From Xanthobacter autotrophicus (GTDB taxonomy: Bacteria; Pseudomonadota; Alphaproteobacteria; Rhizobiales; Xanthobacteraceae), in the NCBI RefSeq assembly GCF_043194295.1, contig NZ_JBAFVK010000002.1: DNA of 64,000 nucleotides; one strand, written 5' to 3'. The notes under the pieces are model-generated. The model was given only the letters and a program-made list of their open reading frames with translations, ran no database searches and had not been told where the DNA came from. Shown here piece after piece: positions 52,269 to 61,300 of the stretch (its first letter is position 1; the number at the start of each line of letters is the position of its first letter). Position numbers and translations under genes: made by a program.

Positions 52269-53357
52269 ATGCCAAACCTTCTGCTGCCAAACCTTCTGCC
52301 TCTGCCCGCCCGCGATCAAGGCACCCTGCGCTCGGGCGACGACCTCGTCGCCGCCGGCCTTGCCGAGGCGCGCGACCGTGAGGCGCTGGCCCGCGTGGCC
52401 TCGCGTTATGCGGTGGCGGTGACCCCGACGCTCGCCGACGCCATCGACCGCACCGACCCATCCGACCCCATTGCCCGACAGTTCGTGCCCCATCCCGCCG
52501 AACTCAAGGTGCGGCCGGAGGAACTGGCCGACCCCATCGGCGATGATGCCCATAGCCCGGTTCCGGGCATCGTCCACCGCTATCCGGACCGGGCGCTCCT
52601 GAAGATCGTGGGCGTGTGCGCCGTCTATTGCCGCTTCTGCTTCCGCCGCGAGATGGTGGGGCCGGGCGCGGCCGCTGCCCTGTCGCCCGAGGCGCTGGAG
52701 CAGGCGTTCGCTTATCTCGCCGCCCATCCCGAGATCTGGGAGGTGATTCTCACCGGCGGCGACCCCTTCATGCTCTCGCCGCGCCGCATGGGCGAGGTGA
52801 TGGGCCGCCTTGCCGCCATTTCTCATGTGAAGATCGTCCGCTTTCACACCCGCGTGCCCATCGCCGCGCCGGAGCGGGTGAGCGATGCTTTCATTGCCGC
52901 GCTCAAGGCGCCGGGCCTCACCTCCTACGTGGCAGTGCACGTCAACCATGCCCGCGAGCTGACGACCACAGCCCGCGCGGCCCTCGCCCGCATAGCGGAC
53001 GCGGGCATTCCGCTCCTGTCCCAGTCGGTGCTGCTGCGCGGGGTGAACGATGATGCGGACACCCTCGCCGCCCTGTTCCGCAGTCTGGTGGAATGCCGGG
53101 TGAAGCCCTATTACCTGCACCATCCCGACCTTGCCCCCGGCACCGCCCATTTCCGTCTCGACATCGCTCGGGGACAAGACCTGATGCGCGCCCTGCGCGG
53201 GCGGCTCTCGGGTATCGCGCTGCCCACATACGTGCTCGACATTCCCGGCGGCGCCGGCAAGGTGCCGCTGACCCCGGGCCACCTTGCGCCCGCCGGCACG
53301 CGCCTCGCGGTCTCCGACAATTGCGGCGGCGTCCATCTCTATCCGCCGGAGGGGTGA
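52269..53357 (+). CDS. KamA/EpmB-type radical SAM lysine 2,3-aminomutase
   Basis: A 362-residue radical SAM enzyme. The [4Fe-4S] cluster Cys are C117, C121 and C124 in CAVYCRFCFRR; EVILTGGDPFMLSPRRM follows, and the C-terminal part has CRVKPYYLHHPDLAPGTAHFR typical of lysine aminomutases (PLP site His). EpmB makes beta-lysine for the modification of elongation factor P; longer KamA proteins ferment lysine. Length and N-terminus fit EpmB better. No epmA or efp is adjacent. Confidence 0.88.
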   Translation: MPNLLLPNLLPLPARDQGTLRSGDDLVAAGLAEARDREALARVASRYAVAVTPTLADAIDRTDPSDPIARQFVPHPAELKVRPEELADPIGDDAHSPVPGIVHRYPDRALLKIVGVCAVYCRFCFRREMVGPGAAAALSPEALEQAFAYLAAHPEIWEVILTGGDPFMLSPRRMGEVMGRLAAISHVKIVRFHTRVPIAAPERVSDAFIAALKAPGLTSYVAVHVNHARELTTTARAALARIADAGIPLLSQSVLLRGVNDDADTLAALFRSLVECRVKPYYLHHPDLAPGTAHFRLDIARGQDLMRALRGRLSGIALPTYVLDIPGGAGKVPLTPGHLAPAGTRLAVSDNCGGVHLYPPEG

Positions 53358-53405
53358 TGACGCCTCCCTCACGTGCTATCGCACAGGGCAGATAGGGAGG
53401 ACGCC

Positions 53406-54281
53406 ATGGGGGAAATGCGCCGGATTGCACAGCCGGGGCCGGCGCCGCAGGAGCGCATCGAGAGCGCCGTGGGCCTCTTGCAGGTGCTCGACTTCACGCT
53501 GGAACCGGGCCTCACGCTCAATGCCGCCATCACCGGTCCGCTCGTCGCGGCGGGCATGGGCGCGGCGCAGGTGGAAATCTCCGGCGGCAGCTTTGGCCCC
53601 TTCACCTATGTGATGCCGGCGGCATCGTCCGATTCGACCCACGCCGCCTGGTACAGCGCGCCCTTCGCCCCCGCGGGCGAGACGCGGCTTGATCGGGGCA
53701 ACGTCACCTTCGGGCGGAAGGAGAGTACGCCCTTCATCCATTGCCATGCCTTCTGGACCGAGCCCGACGGCAGCCGCCACGGCGGCCACATCATGCCCCA
53801 CGAGACGGTGGTGGCCGCCCCCATCCGCGCCCGCGCCTATGGCGCCGCCGAGGTGGAGACCACCGCCGATTTCGATGCCGAGACCAACTTTCCCCTCTTC
53901 ACCCCCCATGCCCGCATCGCGCCCGCTGAGGGCGGCCCGCGCATCGCCTTCGCGCGTGTCCGCCCAAACGTGGAGATCGGTGCGGCGGTGGAGGAGCTAT
54001 GTCGTCGCCACGGCTTTGCCGGCGGGCGGTTGCGCGGCGGGGTGGGCAGCCTCATCGGCGCGCGTTTCACCGATGCACCGCCGGTGGACGACTACGCCAC
54101 CGAGGTGTTCGTGACCTCGGGCACCGTGGCGCTGGATGCCTCCGGCGCGTTGACGGCTCAGATCGACCTCGCCCTCGTTAGCCTCACCGGCACCATGACC
54201 CAGGGTCGGCTGGTGCGGGGCGCCAATCCAGTGCTCATCACCTTTGAGCTGGCGGTGGAGGAAGAGACAAGGGCCGCTTGA
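53406..54281 (+). CDS. Double PPC (DUF296) domain protein
   Basis: A 291-residue protein with two PPC-type domains in tandem. The first holds RKESTPFIHCHAFWTE and HGGHIMPHETVVAAPIRA (metal-binding His residues, about 100-145); the second begins near 185 with EELCRRHGFAGGRLRGGVGSL and ends TMTQGRLVRGANPVLITFEL. In PPC proteins these folds bind DNA in plants, but bacterial ones are of unknown use. The second domain lacks the His-x-His pair. GGGAGGAC precedes the ATG. Confidence 0.82.
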   Translation: MGEMRRIAQPGPAPQERIESAVGLLQVLDFTLEPGLTLNAAITGPLVAAGMGAAQVEISGGSFGPFTYVMPAASSDSTHAAWYSAPFAPAGETRLDRGNVTFGRKESTPFIHCHAFWTEPDGSRHGGHIMPHETVVAAPIRARAYGAAEVETTADFDAETNFPLFTPHARIAPAEGGPRIAFARVRPNVEIGAAVEELCRRHGFAGGRLRGGVGSLIGARFTDAPPVDDYATEVFVTSGTVALDASGALTAQIDLALVSLTGTMTQGRLVRGANPVLITFELAVEEETRAA

Positions 54282-54293
54282 CGGCGGAAAAGC

Positions 54294-54902
54294 TCAGCTC
54301 CGCCCCTCGAAACCGCGCCCGGGCCAGAACGGCAGCCGGGTGAGAAAGTTCAACAGGTAGGCGTACATGGCGTAGCGCGGCGCCACCAGGGCGATCAGCA
54401 CCGACAAAACGGCCGAGGCGAGGAACGTGGGCAGCCTAGCCCCCGCCGCGGCGGCGAGCGAGCGCTTGCCGGGCTTCACGTCGAGATAGCGCATGGCGAT
54501 GGTGAGAACGCCGAGGACTGCCATATTGGCGGCATAGACGAGGATGGCGGGCAGGAAGTGCCCGTAGCGCCCCACCAGCCCCGACGAGAACGGCACCGCG
54601 GTGACGAACAGCAGCATGACCAGGACGAGGTGGACCACGCTGCGGTCCGCGTCCTCCCCGCTCGGACGCAGCTCGATGCCGCTGCGCCAGAAGGCGCCCA
54701 GCACAAAGAAGCTGATGACATAGGTGAGGGTGCGGTCCCACAGCGACACGAGGTGGGCGGCGAGATCCGCCGCGCTGGCGACGACGAGGTCGTCGGGCAG
54801 GCGGATGTCGAGCACCAATAGGGTCATGGAGAAGGCGAAGACGCCGTCGCTCAGGGCGTCGACCCGCGACTTGGCGAAGCGGCTTTCCCCGGAACGGCCC
54901 AT
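54294..54902 (-). CDS. TMEM175-like (DUF1211) membrane protein
   Basis: A 202-residue protein with about six helices. The signature RVDALSDGVFAFSMTLLVLDI at 14-34 is the first helix of TMEM175-type potassium channels (Arg...Ser-Asp...), and FLPAILVYAANM and other hydrophobic stretches follow. Bacterial members form potassium channels with one repeat per chain. It is transcribed alone and convergent with the PPC gene. Confidence 0.85.
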   Translation of the reverse strand: MGRSGESRFAKSRVDALSDGVFAFSMTLLVLDIRLPDDLVVASAADLAAHLVSLWDRTLTYVISFFVLGAFWRSGIELRPSGEDADRSVVHLVLVMLLFVTAVPFSSGLVGRYGHFLPAILVYAANMAVLGVLTIAMRYLDVKPGKRSLAAAAGARLPTFLASAVLSVLIALVAPRYAMYAYLLNFLTRLPFWPGRGFEGRS

Positions 54903-54996
54903 ATGCCCCCTCCGTGCCCTCACACCGGCGCAGGCCCTTCCGCCGCGCGCCGGTGTGGCATAGCTGCTCCGGGGCGCGGTGGCGAGCGACGAGCGC

Positions 54997-56076
54997 TCAC
55001 GAAGCCGACGTCGATACCCGCCCGGACGCCGGCTCAGGCAGGAAGCCCTCGGCCCCCTTCGGCGCTCGGCCGGGCTCCTCGGCGACGAGGGACGGCTCGC
55101 TCTCTTCCGCCTCCAGCGCTCCGCTGCGGCCGGCAATGATGCCGACGATGACCAGCTGGAGGAAGTGGTAGAGCATGATGGGCGTGATGATCAGGGACAG
55201 ATCCGGCGACCCGTTGAACATCACCTGTGCCATGGGCAGCCCGGTTGCGAGCGACTTCTTCGACGCGCAGAACACCACCGCGATGGTATCGGGCCGGGAG
55301 AAACCGAAGACCCGGCACGCGATCCCAATCAGCAGGTAGACCACGGCGAACAGCAACAGCACCCCGGCGACAATCTCCAGCAGCAGCACGGGGCTTTGCC
55401 CCTTCCAAACGCCGGCGGCTACGCTGTCGCAGAACGAATTGTAGACGATGGCCAGAATCACCGCCCGGTCGGCGATACGCACCACCTGGCGATGGCGCTC
55501 CACCAGCTTCAGCAGCAGCGGCCGGGCGGCCTGCCCCACGGCCAGCGGCAGGATCACCAGGATGATCAGCTTCAGGATCACCGGGCCCAGATCCATCCCC
55601 CCACCCACTGTGTGCAGGTACCAGGCCATGAGCACGGGCGTGGCGAACACGCCGATGAGGCTGGAGATGGAGGCGTTGAAGATGGCCACCGGCACGTTGC
55701 CCCGCGCCAGCGAGGTCATCGCCACCGACGAGGAGACCGTGGACGGCAAGACGGCGAGGAAGAAGAACCCGGTCGCCACCGCCTCGGGCAAGCGGTCGCC
55801 CATCAGGGCCAGCACCGTCACCACCACCGCTGGAAACAGTAGGAATGTGCCGAGTTGCACGATCAGATGCAGCTCCCAGCGGGCGGCGCTTTCCAGCAGC
55901 CGCTTCGGCGACAGCGAGATGCCGTAGAGGAAGAAGATCACCGCGATGCCCCAGCTCGCGGCCTTATCGGCATGGAGCACGCCGCCCGTGATGCCGGGCT
56001 GCGGCCACAGCAGGGCCAGGGAGACGGTGAGCGCGAGGGCGACGACAAACGGATCGAGCTTCAGTCGTGACAACAT
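54997..56076 (-). CDS. SBF-like (bile acid:sodium symporter family) transporter
   Basis: A 359-residue membrane protein with about ten helices, starting MLSRLKLDPFVVALALTVSL, as in the SBF-like/YfeH family (PF13593 type). Typical segments are FFLYGISLSPKRL, FFFLAVLPSTVSSSVAMTSLARGN and VFCASKKSLATGLPMAQ. The substrate of this group is not known. An earlier start at 56148 is possible but has no better ribosome site. The tail after residue 330 is charged and cytoplasmic. Confidence 0.83.
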   Translation of the reverse strand: MLSRLKLDPFVVALALTVSLALLWPQPGITGGVLHADKAASWGIAVIFFLYGISLSPKRLLESAARWELHLIVQLGTFLLFPAVVVTVLALMGDRLPEAVATGFFFLAVLPSTVSSSVAMTSLARGNVPVAIFNASISSLIGVFATPVLMAWYLHTVGGGMDLGPVILKLIILVILPLAVGQAARPLLLKLVERHRQVVRIADRAVILAIVYNSFCDSVAAGVWKGQSPVLLLEIVAGVLLLFAVVYLLIGIACRVFGFSRPDTIAVVFCASKKSLATGLPMAQVMFNGSPDLSLIITPIMLYHFLQLVIVGIIAGRSGALEAEESEPSLVAEEPGRAPKGAEGFLPEPASGRVSTSAS

Positions 56077-56427
56077 GAGGCGGAATACAAGGCGTGAGAG
56101 AGGCGTTAGACCTGCACTCCCGCGACGCGTCCCTTCCCTGTCACCCATCCGGACGCCTGAGGCCCCCGTGCGTGTGCTTATGCGCCGGCTTCATTCCGCC
56201 TGAGACGGCCTGCGCCAGCATTCGCCGATCTTTCTGTCGACAATATACCTAGACTGCGTGCTGTTCTCCTGCGGGTCAACCGGCCGCCGCGGTAAATATC
56301 TCGGGACAGGCGCGACATGTCGTGCCAGGCCACGCCCTCCGGAAATAGGACGAGGCAAGGCTTTTCGGATCACGCAACAAAAAGGCCCGCGCAAAGCGCG
56401 GGCCTTCCTGTCGCCGGGGTGAACCGG
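56077..56427. other. Intergenic region between the SBF-like gene and the second Liv operon
   Basis: About 350 bases. It holds the promoter region of the SBF-like gene (leftward, AT-richer patch near 56230-56260) and the terminator of the Liv binding-protein gene at 56382-56406. Nothing else was recognised. Confidence 0.6.
56382..56406 (-). terminator. Rho-independent terminator of the second liv operon
   Basis: AAGGCCCGCGC-AAA-GCGCGGGCCTT, an 11-bp perfect stem 22 bases after the binding-protein stop. Read on the minus strand it ends in TTTTTG (56378-56383), a proper T-tract. Confidence 0.9.
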
Positions 56428-57528
56428 TCAGAGCTGGGTGTAGGCGCCGTCCTTCCAGACGTAGACCACATAGTCGAGCTTGGTGATGTCGCCCTTCTTG
56501 TCGAAGGAGAGCGGACCGAGCACGGTGTTGAAGGTTTTGCCGGAATGGATCTCGGCGGCAACCTTCTTGGGGTCGAGGGACTTGGCCGCCTCGGCTGCCT
56601 GCTTCATCACCTGAACGGCGGCGTAGGAGTAGAGCACATAGCCTTCCGGATCCACGCCCTTGGCCTTGAACGCGGCGACGATGTCCTTCGCCGCCGGGTT
56701 CTTGCGCGGATCGGGGCCGAAGGTCATCAGCGTGCCTTCTGCGCCGGGGCCGGCGATGGTCCAGAACTCCTTGTCGGTGATGCCGTCGCCGGAGAACAGC
56801 ACGCTCTTCATGCCCTGGTCGCGCATCTGGCGCACCAGCAGGCCGGCCTCGGGATGCAGTCCGCCGAAATAAACCAGGTCGACGCCGTTGGCCTTCAGCT
56901 TCGAGACAAGGGCTGAATAGTCCTTCTCGCCGGTGTTGATGCCCTCGTAGAGGACTTCCTTCACGCCGCCCTTGTTGATGGTCTTCTGCGTCTCGTCCGC
57001 CAGGCCCTTGCCGTAGGGGGTCTTGTCGTGGACGATGGCGACCTTCTTGCCCTTGAAATTCTTGACGATGTAGGCGCCGGCCACCGCGCCCTGCTGATCG
57101 TCCCGGCCGCAGGTGCGGAACGTATTCCACATCTTGCGCTCGGTGAAGGCCGGATTGGTGGAGGCGGGGCTGATCTGGAGGACGCCAGCCTCCTCATAAT
57201 CCTGCGAGGTCGGGATCGACACGCCGGAGTTGAAGTGGCCAACCACGAACTTGACGCCGTCGGAGATGAACTTATTGGCCGCCGACTTGCCCTGCTCGGG
57301 CTTGCCGCCGTCATCGCCAACCGAGAGCTGGATCTTCTGGCCGAGGATGCCGCCGGCCGCGTTGATGTCGGCCACGGCCTGCTCGGCGCCGGTCTTCAGC
57401 TGGGCGCCGAAGGCGGCATTGGAGCCGGTCATGGGACCGCCGACGCCCATCTTCACCTGCGCCTGCGCCTCGGCCGCAAGCAGGAGGCTGGCGCCCAGAG
57501 CGAGCGACGCCATCAAGAGCTTCTTCAT
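56428..57528 (-). CDS. LivK-type substrate-binding protein (second Liv system)
   Basis: A 366-residue periplasmic receptor with a signal peptide (KKLLMASLALGASLLLAAEAQAQ, cleavage near 23) and a close match to leucine/isoleucine/valine-binding proteins (VKMGVGGPMTGSNAAFGAQL, AAGGILGQKIQLSVGDDGGK, GHFNSGVSIP, YGKGLADETQK). GGGAGAG precedes the ATG at 57528. It is the last gene of the leftward livH-M-G-F operon, after a 118-base gap that may carry its own promoter. Confidence 0.93.
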   Translation of the reverse strand: MKKLLMASLALGASLLLAAEAQAQVKMGVGGPMTGSNAAFGAQLKTGAEQAVADINAAGGILGQKIQLSVGDDGGKPEQGKSAANKFISDGVKFVVGHFNSGVSIPTSQDYEEAGVLQISPASTNPAFTERKMWNTFRTCGRDDQQGAVAGAYIVKNFKGKKVAIVHDKTPYGKGLADETQKTINKGGVKEVLYEGINTGEKDYSALVSKLKANGVDLVYFGGLHPEAGLLVRQMRDQGMKSVLFSGDGITDKEFWTIAGPGAEGTLMTFGPDPRKNPAAKDIVAAFKAKGVDPEGYVLYSYAAVQVMKQAAEAAKSLDPKKVAAEIHSGKTFNTVLGPLSFDKKGDITKLDYVVYVWKDGAYTQL

Positions 57529-57646
57529 CAGGTCTCTCCCTTTCGTCCGGGAGCGGAACACCGGTCCGCCTCCCAGTGAAACTCCGCGGCGCATTGTGCC
57601 GCAATTCCCCGGCCTGTCGATGGCACGCCGGTGCCTCTTGCCGGTT

Positions 57647-58087
57647 TCAGAGGGTCTTGGAGCGCCAGGCGAGGCGCCCCGCCGGCTCGTACATCCAGCC
57701 ATACTGCACGGTCATCTGCCGCTTGCGATGGGCGCGGAAGCCCAGGGTCGCGATGGCCGTGAGCAGCACGAACTCCACCGCGAACGGCTCGATCGAGAAC
57801 AGCTCGTCCTCGAACAGGGCGAAGTGGCAGAAGCGCACCGCGCCGGCCAGCAGAAGGCAGTAGAACACAAGTTGCAGGTAGGGCGCCCAGCCGTGCGCCA
57901 CCGCCTTGCCGGTGCGCCACGCGGCAGCGCCGCCAAGGCACAGCGTGACCAGCAGGAAATCAGCGAGCGAGGCGCCGATCAGCTCGCGTGGCCAGATCAC
58001 AAGCAGCACCACCAGCACGGCGATCACCGCCAGAGGACCGATGAGCAGCGGGGACGAGGCGCGCCCCGGATCCACATTCATCGCCAT
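57647..58087 (-). CDS. Small membrane protein co-encoded with livF (DUF6867-like)
   Basis: A 146-residue protein with four hydrophobic helices (about 14-34, 40-57, 68-87, 100-117) and a basic C-terminal tail ending QYGWMYEPAGRLAWRSKTL. Its ATG overlaps the livF stop (ATGA), so it is translated with the transporter. I recall uncharacterised proteins of this kind beside liv genes in Rhizobiales; function is unknown. An accessory or stabilising subunit is possible. Confidence 0.8.
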   Translation of the reverse strand: MAMNVDPGRASSPLLIGPLAVIAVLVVLLVIWPRELIGASLADFLLVTLCLGGAAAWRTGKAVAHGWAPYLQLVFYCLLLAGAVRFCHFALFEDELFSIEPFAVEFVLLTAIATLGFRAHRKRQMTVQYGWMYEPAGRLAWRSKTL

Positions 58088-58860
58088 CAGCGGCCCCCCT
58101 CCAGATAGGCGGCGCGCACCTCGGGCCGGGCCAGCAATTCGGCCCCGGTGCCCGACATGGTGACGCGCCCGTTGACCATCACGTAGCCTCGGTGGGCCAG
58201 CTTGAGGGCGTGGTAGGCATTCTGCTCCACCAGAAACACGGTGAGGCCCTCGGTCTCGTTCAGGAGCTTGATGGCATCGAAGATCTGCTTCACCACCAGC
58301 GGCGCGAGGCCCAGCGACGGCTCGTCCAGCAGCAGCAGGCGCGGCCGGCTCATGAGCGCGCGGGCGATGGAGAGCATCTGCTGCTCGCCGCCGGAGAGGG
58401 TGCCGCCGCGCTGGTCGATGCGCTCCTTCAGGCGCGGGAACATCTCGAACATGCGCTCCAGGTCTTCCGCGAAATGGGCATTGCCGGTGATGGCGGCCCC
58501 CATCTGCAAGTTCTCGTAGACGCTCATGCGCGGAAAGATGCGCCGCCCCTCGGGAGACTGGGCGATGTTGAGCCGCATGATCTCGTGGGTGGGCAGGCCG
58601 GTGATGTCGTGCCCGTCGAAGATGATGCGGCCGTCGCGCGCCCGCGGACTGCCGCAGATGGTCATCATCAGCGTGGACTTGCCGGCCCCGTTGGCACCGA
58701 TGAGGGTGACAATCTCCCCCTCGTTCACCGTTATGTCCACGCCCTTGAGCGCGATGATCTTGCCGTAATAGGCGGTGACGCCGCTGACCGACAGCAGCGG
58801 CTGGCCTTTCGGCAACCACTGGGCCTCGACCGCGCCGGAGGCGATGGTCTTTGTGCTCAT
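58087..58860 (-). CDS. livF: Branched-chain amino acid ABC transporter ATPase LivF (second system)
   Basis: A 257-residue ATPase. Walker A GANGAGKST is at 55-63, SPEGRRIFP at 102-110, LSGGEQ at 155-160 and LLLLDEP at 176-182. It overlaps livG upstream by 4 bases and the small membrane gene downstream by 1 base. It forms the ATPase pair with LivG under the LivHM channel. Confidence 0.95.
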   Translation of the reverse strand: MSTKTIASGAVEAQWLPKGQPLLSVSGVTAYYGKIIALKGVDITVNEGEIVTLIGANGAGKSTLMMTICGSPRARDGRIIFDGHDITGLPTHEIMRLNIAQSPEGRRIFPRMSVYENLQMGAAITGNAHFAEDLERMFEMFPRLKERIDQRGGTLSGGEQQMLSIARALMSRPRLLLLDEPSLGLAPLVVKQIFDAIKLLNETEGLTVFLVEQNAYHALKLAHRGYVMVNGRVTMSGTGAELLARPEVRAAYLEGGR

Positions 58861-59783
58861 GCGCCCACCTGCGCTTCCACCACGGCCGCCTCGTCCTCCT
58901 CGACGCCGAGATAGGAGGCGATGACCTTGGGATCGGTACGGACCTCCTGGGGCGTGCCGTCGGCGATCTTGCAGCCGTATTCCAGCACGACCACGTGGTC
59001 GGAAATCTCCATCACCACCGACATGTCGTGCTCGATGAGCAGAATGGAGGTGTCATGGTCGCGCCGGATGGAGAGGAGCAGTTCGTTGAGGGCCGCCGAT
59101 TCCCGTGGGTTGAGGCCGGCGGCGGGTTCGTCGAGGCAGAGCAGCACCGGGTTGGTGCACATGGCGCGGGCGATCTCCAGACGGCGCTGGTCGCCATAGG
59201 GCAGATCGCCGGCCGGGTCGTCGGCGCGTTCCATGAGGCCGATCTGGTGCAGCCAGTACAGCGCCTTGTCCATGGCCCCCTTCTGCTGGCGCTTCCAGGA
59301 CGGCAGATTGAGGAGGGCGGCGGGATTGAGCAAGCCTGCGCTGGTCAGCGACATGTGCTGCGCCACCAGCAGGTTTTCCAGCACGGTCATGCCCGAGAAC
59401 AGGCGGATGTTCTGGAAGGTGCGGGCCACCCGCGCCCAGGACGCCACCTTGTGGTCGGGCAAGCGCTCCAGCAGGTAGAGCGAGCCCGCCCCCGTCCGCC
59501 CCCAGGACAGACCCGAGGCTGTCACCGCGTCGAGTTCCTGAGGTGTTGCCGCGCCGCCGTGGAACAGGGCGAGGCGGCCGGCGGAGGGCTTGTAGAAACC
59601 GGTGATGCAGTTGAACACAGTGGTCTTGCCGGCGCCGTTGGGGCCGATCACCGCCGTCACCTCGCCGCGGGCGGCGACGAAGGACACGTCGTTCACGGCG
59701 ATCAGGCCGCCGAAGCGCATGGACAGGTGGTCCACCGCGAGGATCGGCGTCTTCGCGCCGGCCACGGGATCAAGGCTCGCCAT
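58857..59783 (-). CDS. livG: Branched-chain amino acid ABC transporter ATPase LivG (second system)
   Basis: A 308-residue ATPase. After a short leader, Walker A GPNGAGKTT is at 47-55; the signature is the usual LivG variant in DLPYGDQRRLEIARAM, and Walker B LLCLDEPAAGLNP follows. An insertion of about 35 residues after HGGAATPQELDAV (about 80-115) makes it longer than the usual 255 residues. The ATG at 59783 overlaps the livM stop, which sets the start. Confidence 0.94.
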   Translation of the reverse strand: MASLDPVAGAKTPILAVDHLSMRFGGLIAVNDVSFVAARGEVTAVIGPNGAGKTTVFNCITGFYKPSAGRLALFHGGAATPQELDAVTASGLSWGRTGAGSLYLLERLPDHKVASWARVARTFQNIRLFSGMTVLENLLVAQHMSLTSAGLLNPAALLNLPSWKRQQKGAMDKALYWLHQIGLMERADDPAGDLPYGDQRRLEIARAMCTNPVLLCLDEPAAGLNPRESAALNELLLSIRRDHDTSILLIEHDMSVVMEISDHVVVLEYGCKIADGTPQEVRTDPKVIASYLGVEEDEAAVVEAQVGA

Positions 59784-61300
59784 CAGCCGTGGCCCTCCTT
59801 GACGAGGGTGGCGGACACCGCCTTGCGCTCCTTCAGAAAGATCGTCGGCAGGCGCGAAGAAACAATTCCGCGCGGGCGCCACACCATCACCGCCACCATG
59901 GCGAAACCGAAGATGAGCATGCGGTAGAGCGAGGGGTCGAAATCCGGCCCGAACAGGAAGTCGGCCTTCAGGAAGGACAGGTTGCGCAGCATCTCCATGC
60001 CGCCGATGAGCAGGATGGCCGCCCCCGCCACACCCATCTGCGATCCCATGCCGCCGAGCACCACGATGGCGAGGATCACCGCCGATTCCATGAAGGTGAA
60101 GCTCTCGGGCGAGACGAAGCGCACCCGCACCGCGAAGAAGGCCCCGGCAAAGCCCCCGAACATGGCTCCGGTGGCGAAGGCGGTGAGCTTGGTGAGGGTG
60201 GTGTTGATGCCCAGCGAGCGGCAGGCGATCTCATCCTCACGCAACGCCTCCCAGGCCCGGCCCACCGGCATCTGCCGCAGCCGGATGGTCACCAGCGCGG
60301 TGAGCGCGGCCAGGGCCAGGATCACGAAATACAGGAAGATGATCCGGTGCATGGAATCGAAGTCGAGGCCGTACTTGGCCGCGAAGCCTTCGTCGGTGGC
60401 GTTGAAGGGCACACCGAAGAAGGAAATGGGCGGGATGGAGGAGATGCCTGCCCCGCCATTGGTCAGCGACACCCAGTTGATGAGCACCAGGCGGATGATC
60501 TCGCCGAAGGCCAGGGTGACGATGGCGAGATAATCCCCGCGCAGCCGCAGCACCGGGAAGCCCAGGATGACGCCCCAGAAGGCGGCCAGGAGCCCGGAAA
60601 CCGGCAGGCACAGCCAGAACGACCAGGCGGTCCAGAACCCCTCCCCCAGATGACCGGCGAAGAAATCGTTCACCGGCACGCTGGTGGAGAGCAGGGCGAA
60701 GGTGTAGGCGCCCACCGCGTAGAAGGCCACGTAACCGAGATCCAGCAGCCCGGCGAGGCCCACCACGATATTGAGGCCCCAGCCCAGCATCACGTAGGTG
60801 AGCACATAGATGCCGAGGTCCACCCAGTAGCGGCTGGGGCTGAGCCCTCCCGACAGCAGAATGGCGAGGAACGGATAGGCGATGGCGAAGCTGAAGAAGG
60901 CTGGCCTCAGCGCCGGCGCGGCCTTCAGCGCCAGGGTGGCGAAGGCGGACGGCCCCTCGCCTACCTTCACCTCGCGGCCGCGCCGCCAGACGGTGAGGTT
61001 CAGCACCAGCCGCAGCACCGCGACGATGCCGGCAAACACCGCCACGAGGCCGAAGCGATAGGTGAGGCCCAACGGCCCGCTGCCGGATTCGGTGGCGCGG
61101 AACCCCACCAGCGGCAGCAGCAAAAGGCCCGTAAGAAGGCCGCTGACGATCGCGTCCGTGAATGCGCCACGGATGACGGAGGACGCTCCCTGGTGCTGAA
61201 CCGGTGGAGGAAGGCTCGGCGCGCCTGGCAGGCCGGTGGCCGGAAGATCGCTGTTGGGCAAGGCTTCAGGCTTCAGGTCGGCGACGGGCGGCTGCACCAT
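59783..61300 (-). CDS. livM: Branched-chain amino acid ABC permease LivM (second system)
   Basis: A 505-residue permease, longer than a minimal LivM (about 300-420). The first 130 or so residues, with Pro/Gly-rich leader and two or three extra hydrophobic stretches, precede the conserved core (YVMLGWGLNIVVGLAGLLDLGYVAFYAVGAYT-like block near 175-205, then FPVLRLRGDYLAIVTLAFGEI). Extended LivM proteins of this kind occur in Gram-negative liv operons. It overlaps both livH upstream and livG downstream by 1 base. Confidence 0.94.
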   Translation of the reverse strand: MVQPPVADLKPEALPNSDLPATGLPGAPSLPPPVQHQGASSVIRGAFTDAIVSGLLTGLLLLPLVGFRATESGSGPLGLTYRFGLVAVFAGIVAVLRLVLNLTVWRRGREVKVGEGPSAFATLALKAAPALRPAFFSFAIAYPFLAILLSGGLSPSRYWVDLGIYVLTYVMLGWGLNIVVGLAGLLDLGYVAFYAVGAYTFALLSTSVPVNDFFAGHLGEGFWTAWSFWLCLPVSGLLAAFWGVILGFPVLRLRGDYLAIVTLAFGEIIRLVLINWVSLTNGGAGISSIPPISFFGVPFNATDEGFAAKYGLDFDSMHRIIFLYFVILALAALTALVTIRLRQMPVGRAWEALREDEIACRSLGINTTLTKLTAFATGAMFGGFAGAFFAVRVRFVSPESFTFMESAVILAIVVLGGMGSQMGVAGAAILLIGGMEMLRNLSFLKADFLFGPDFDPSLYRMLIFGFAMVAVMVWRPRGIVSSRLPTIFLKERKAVSATLVKEGHG

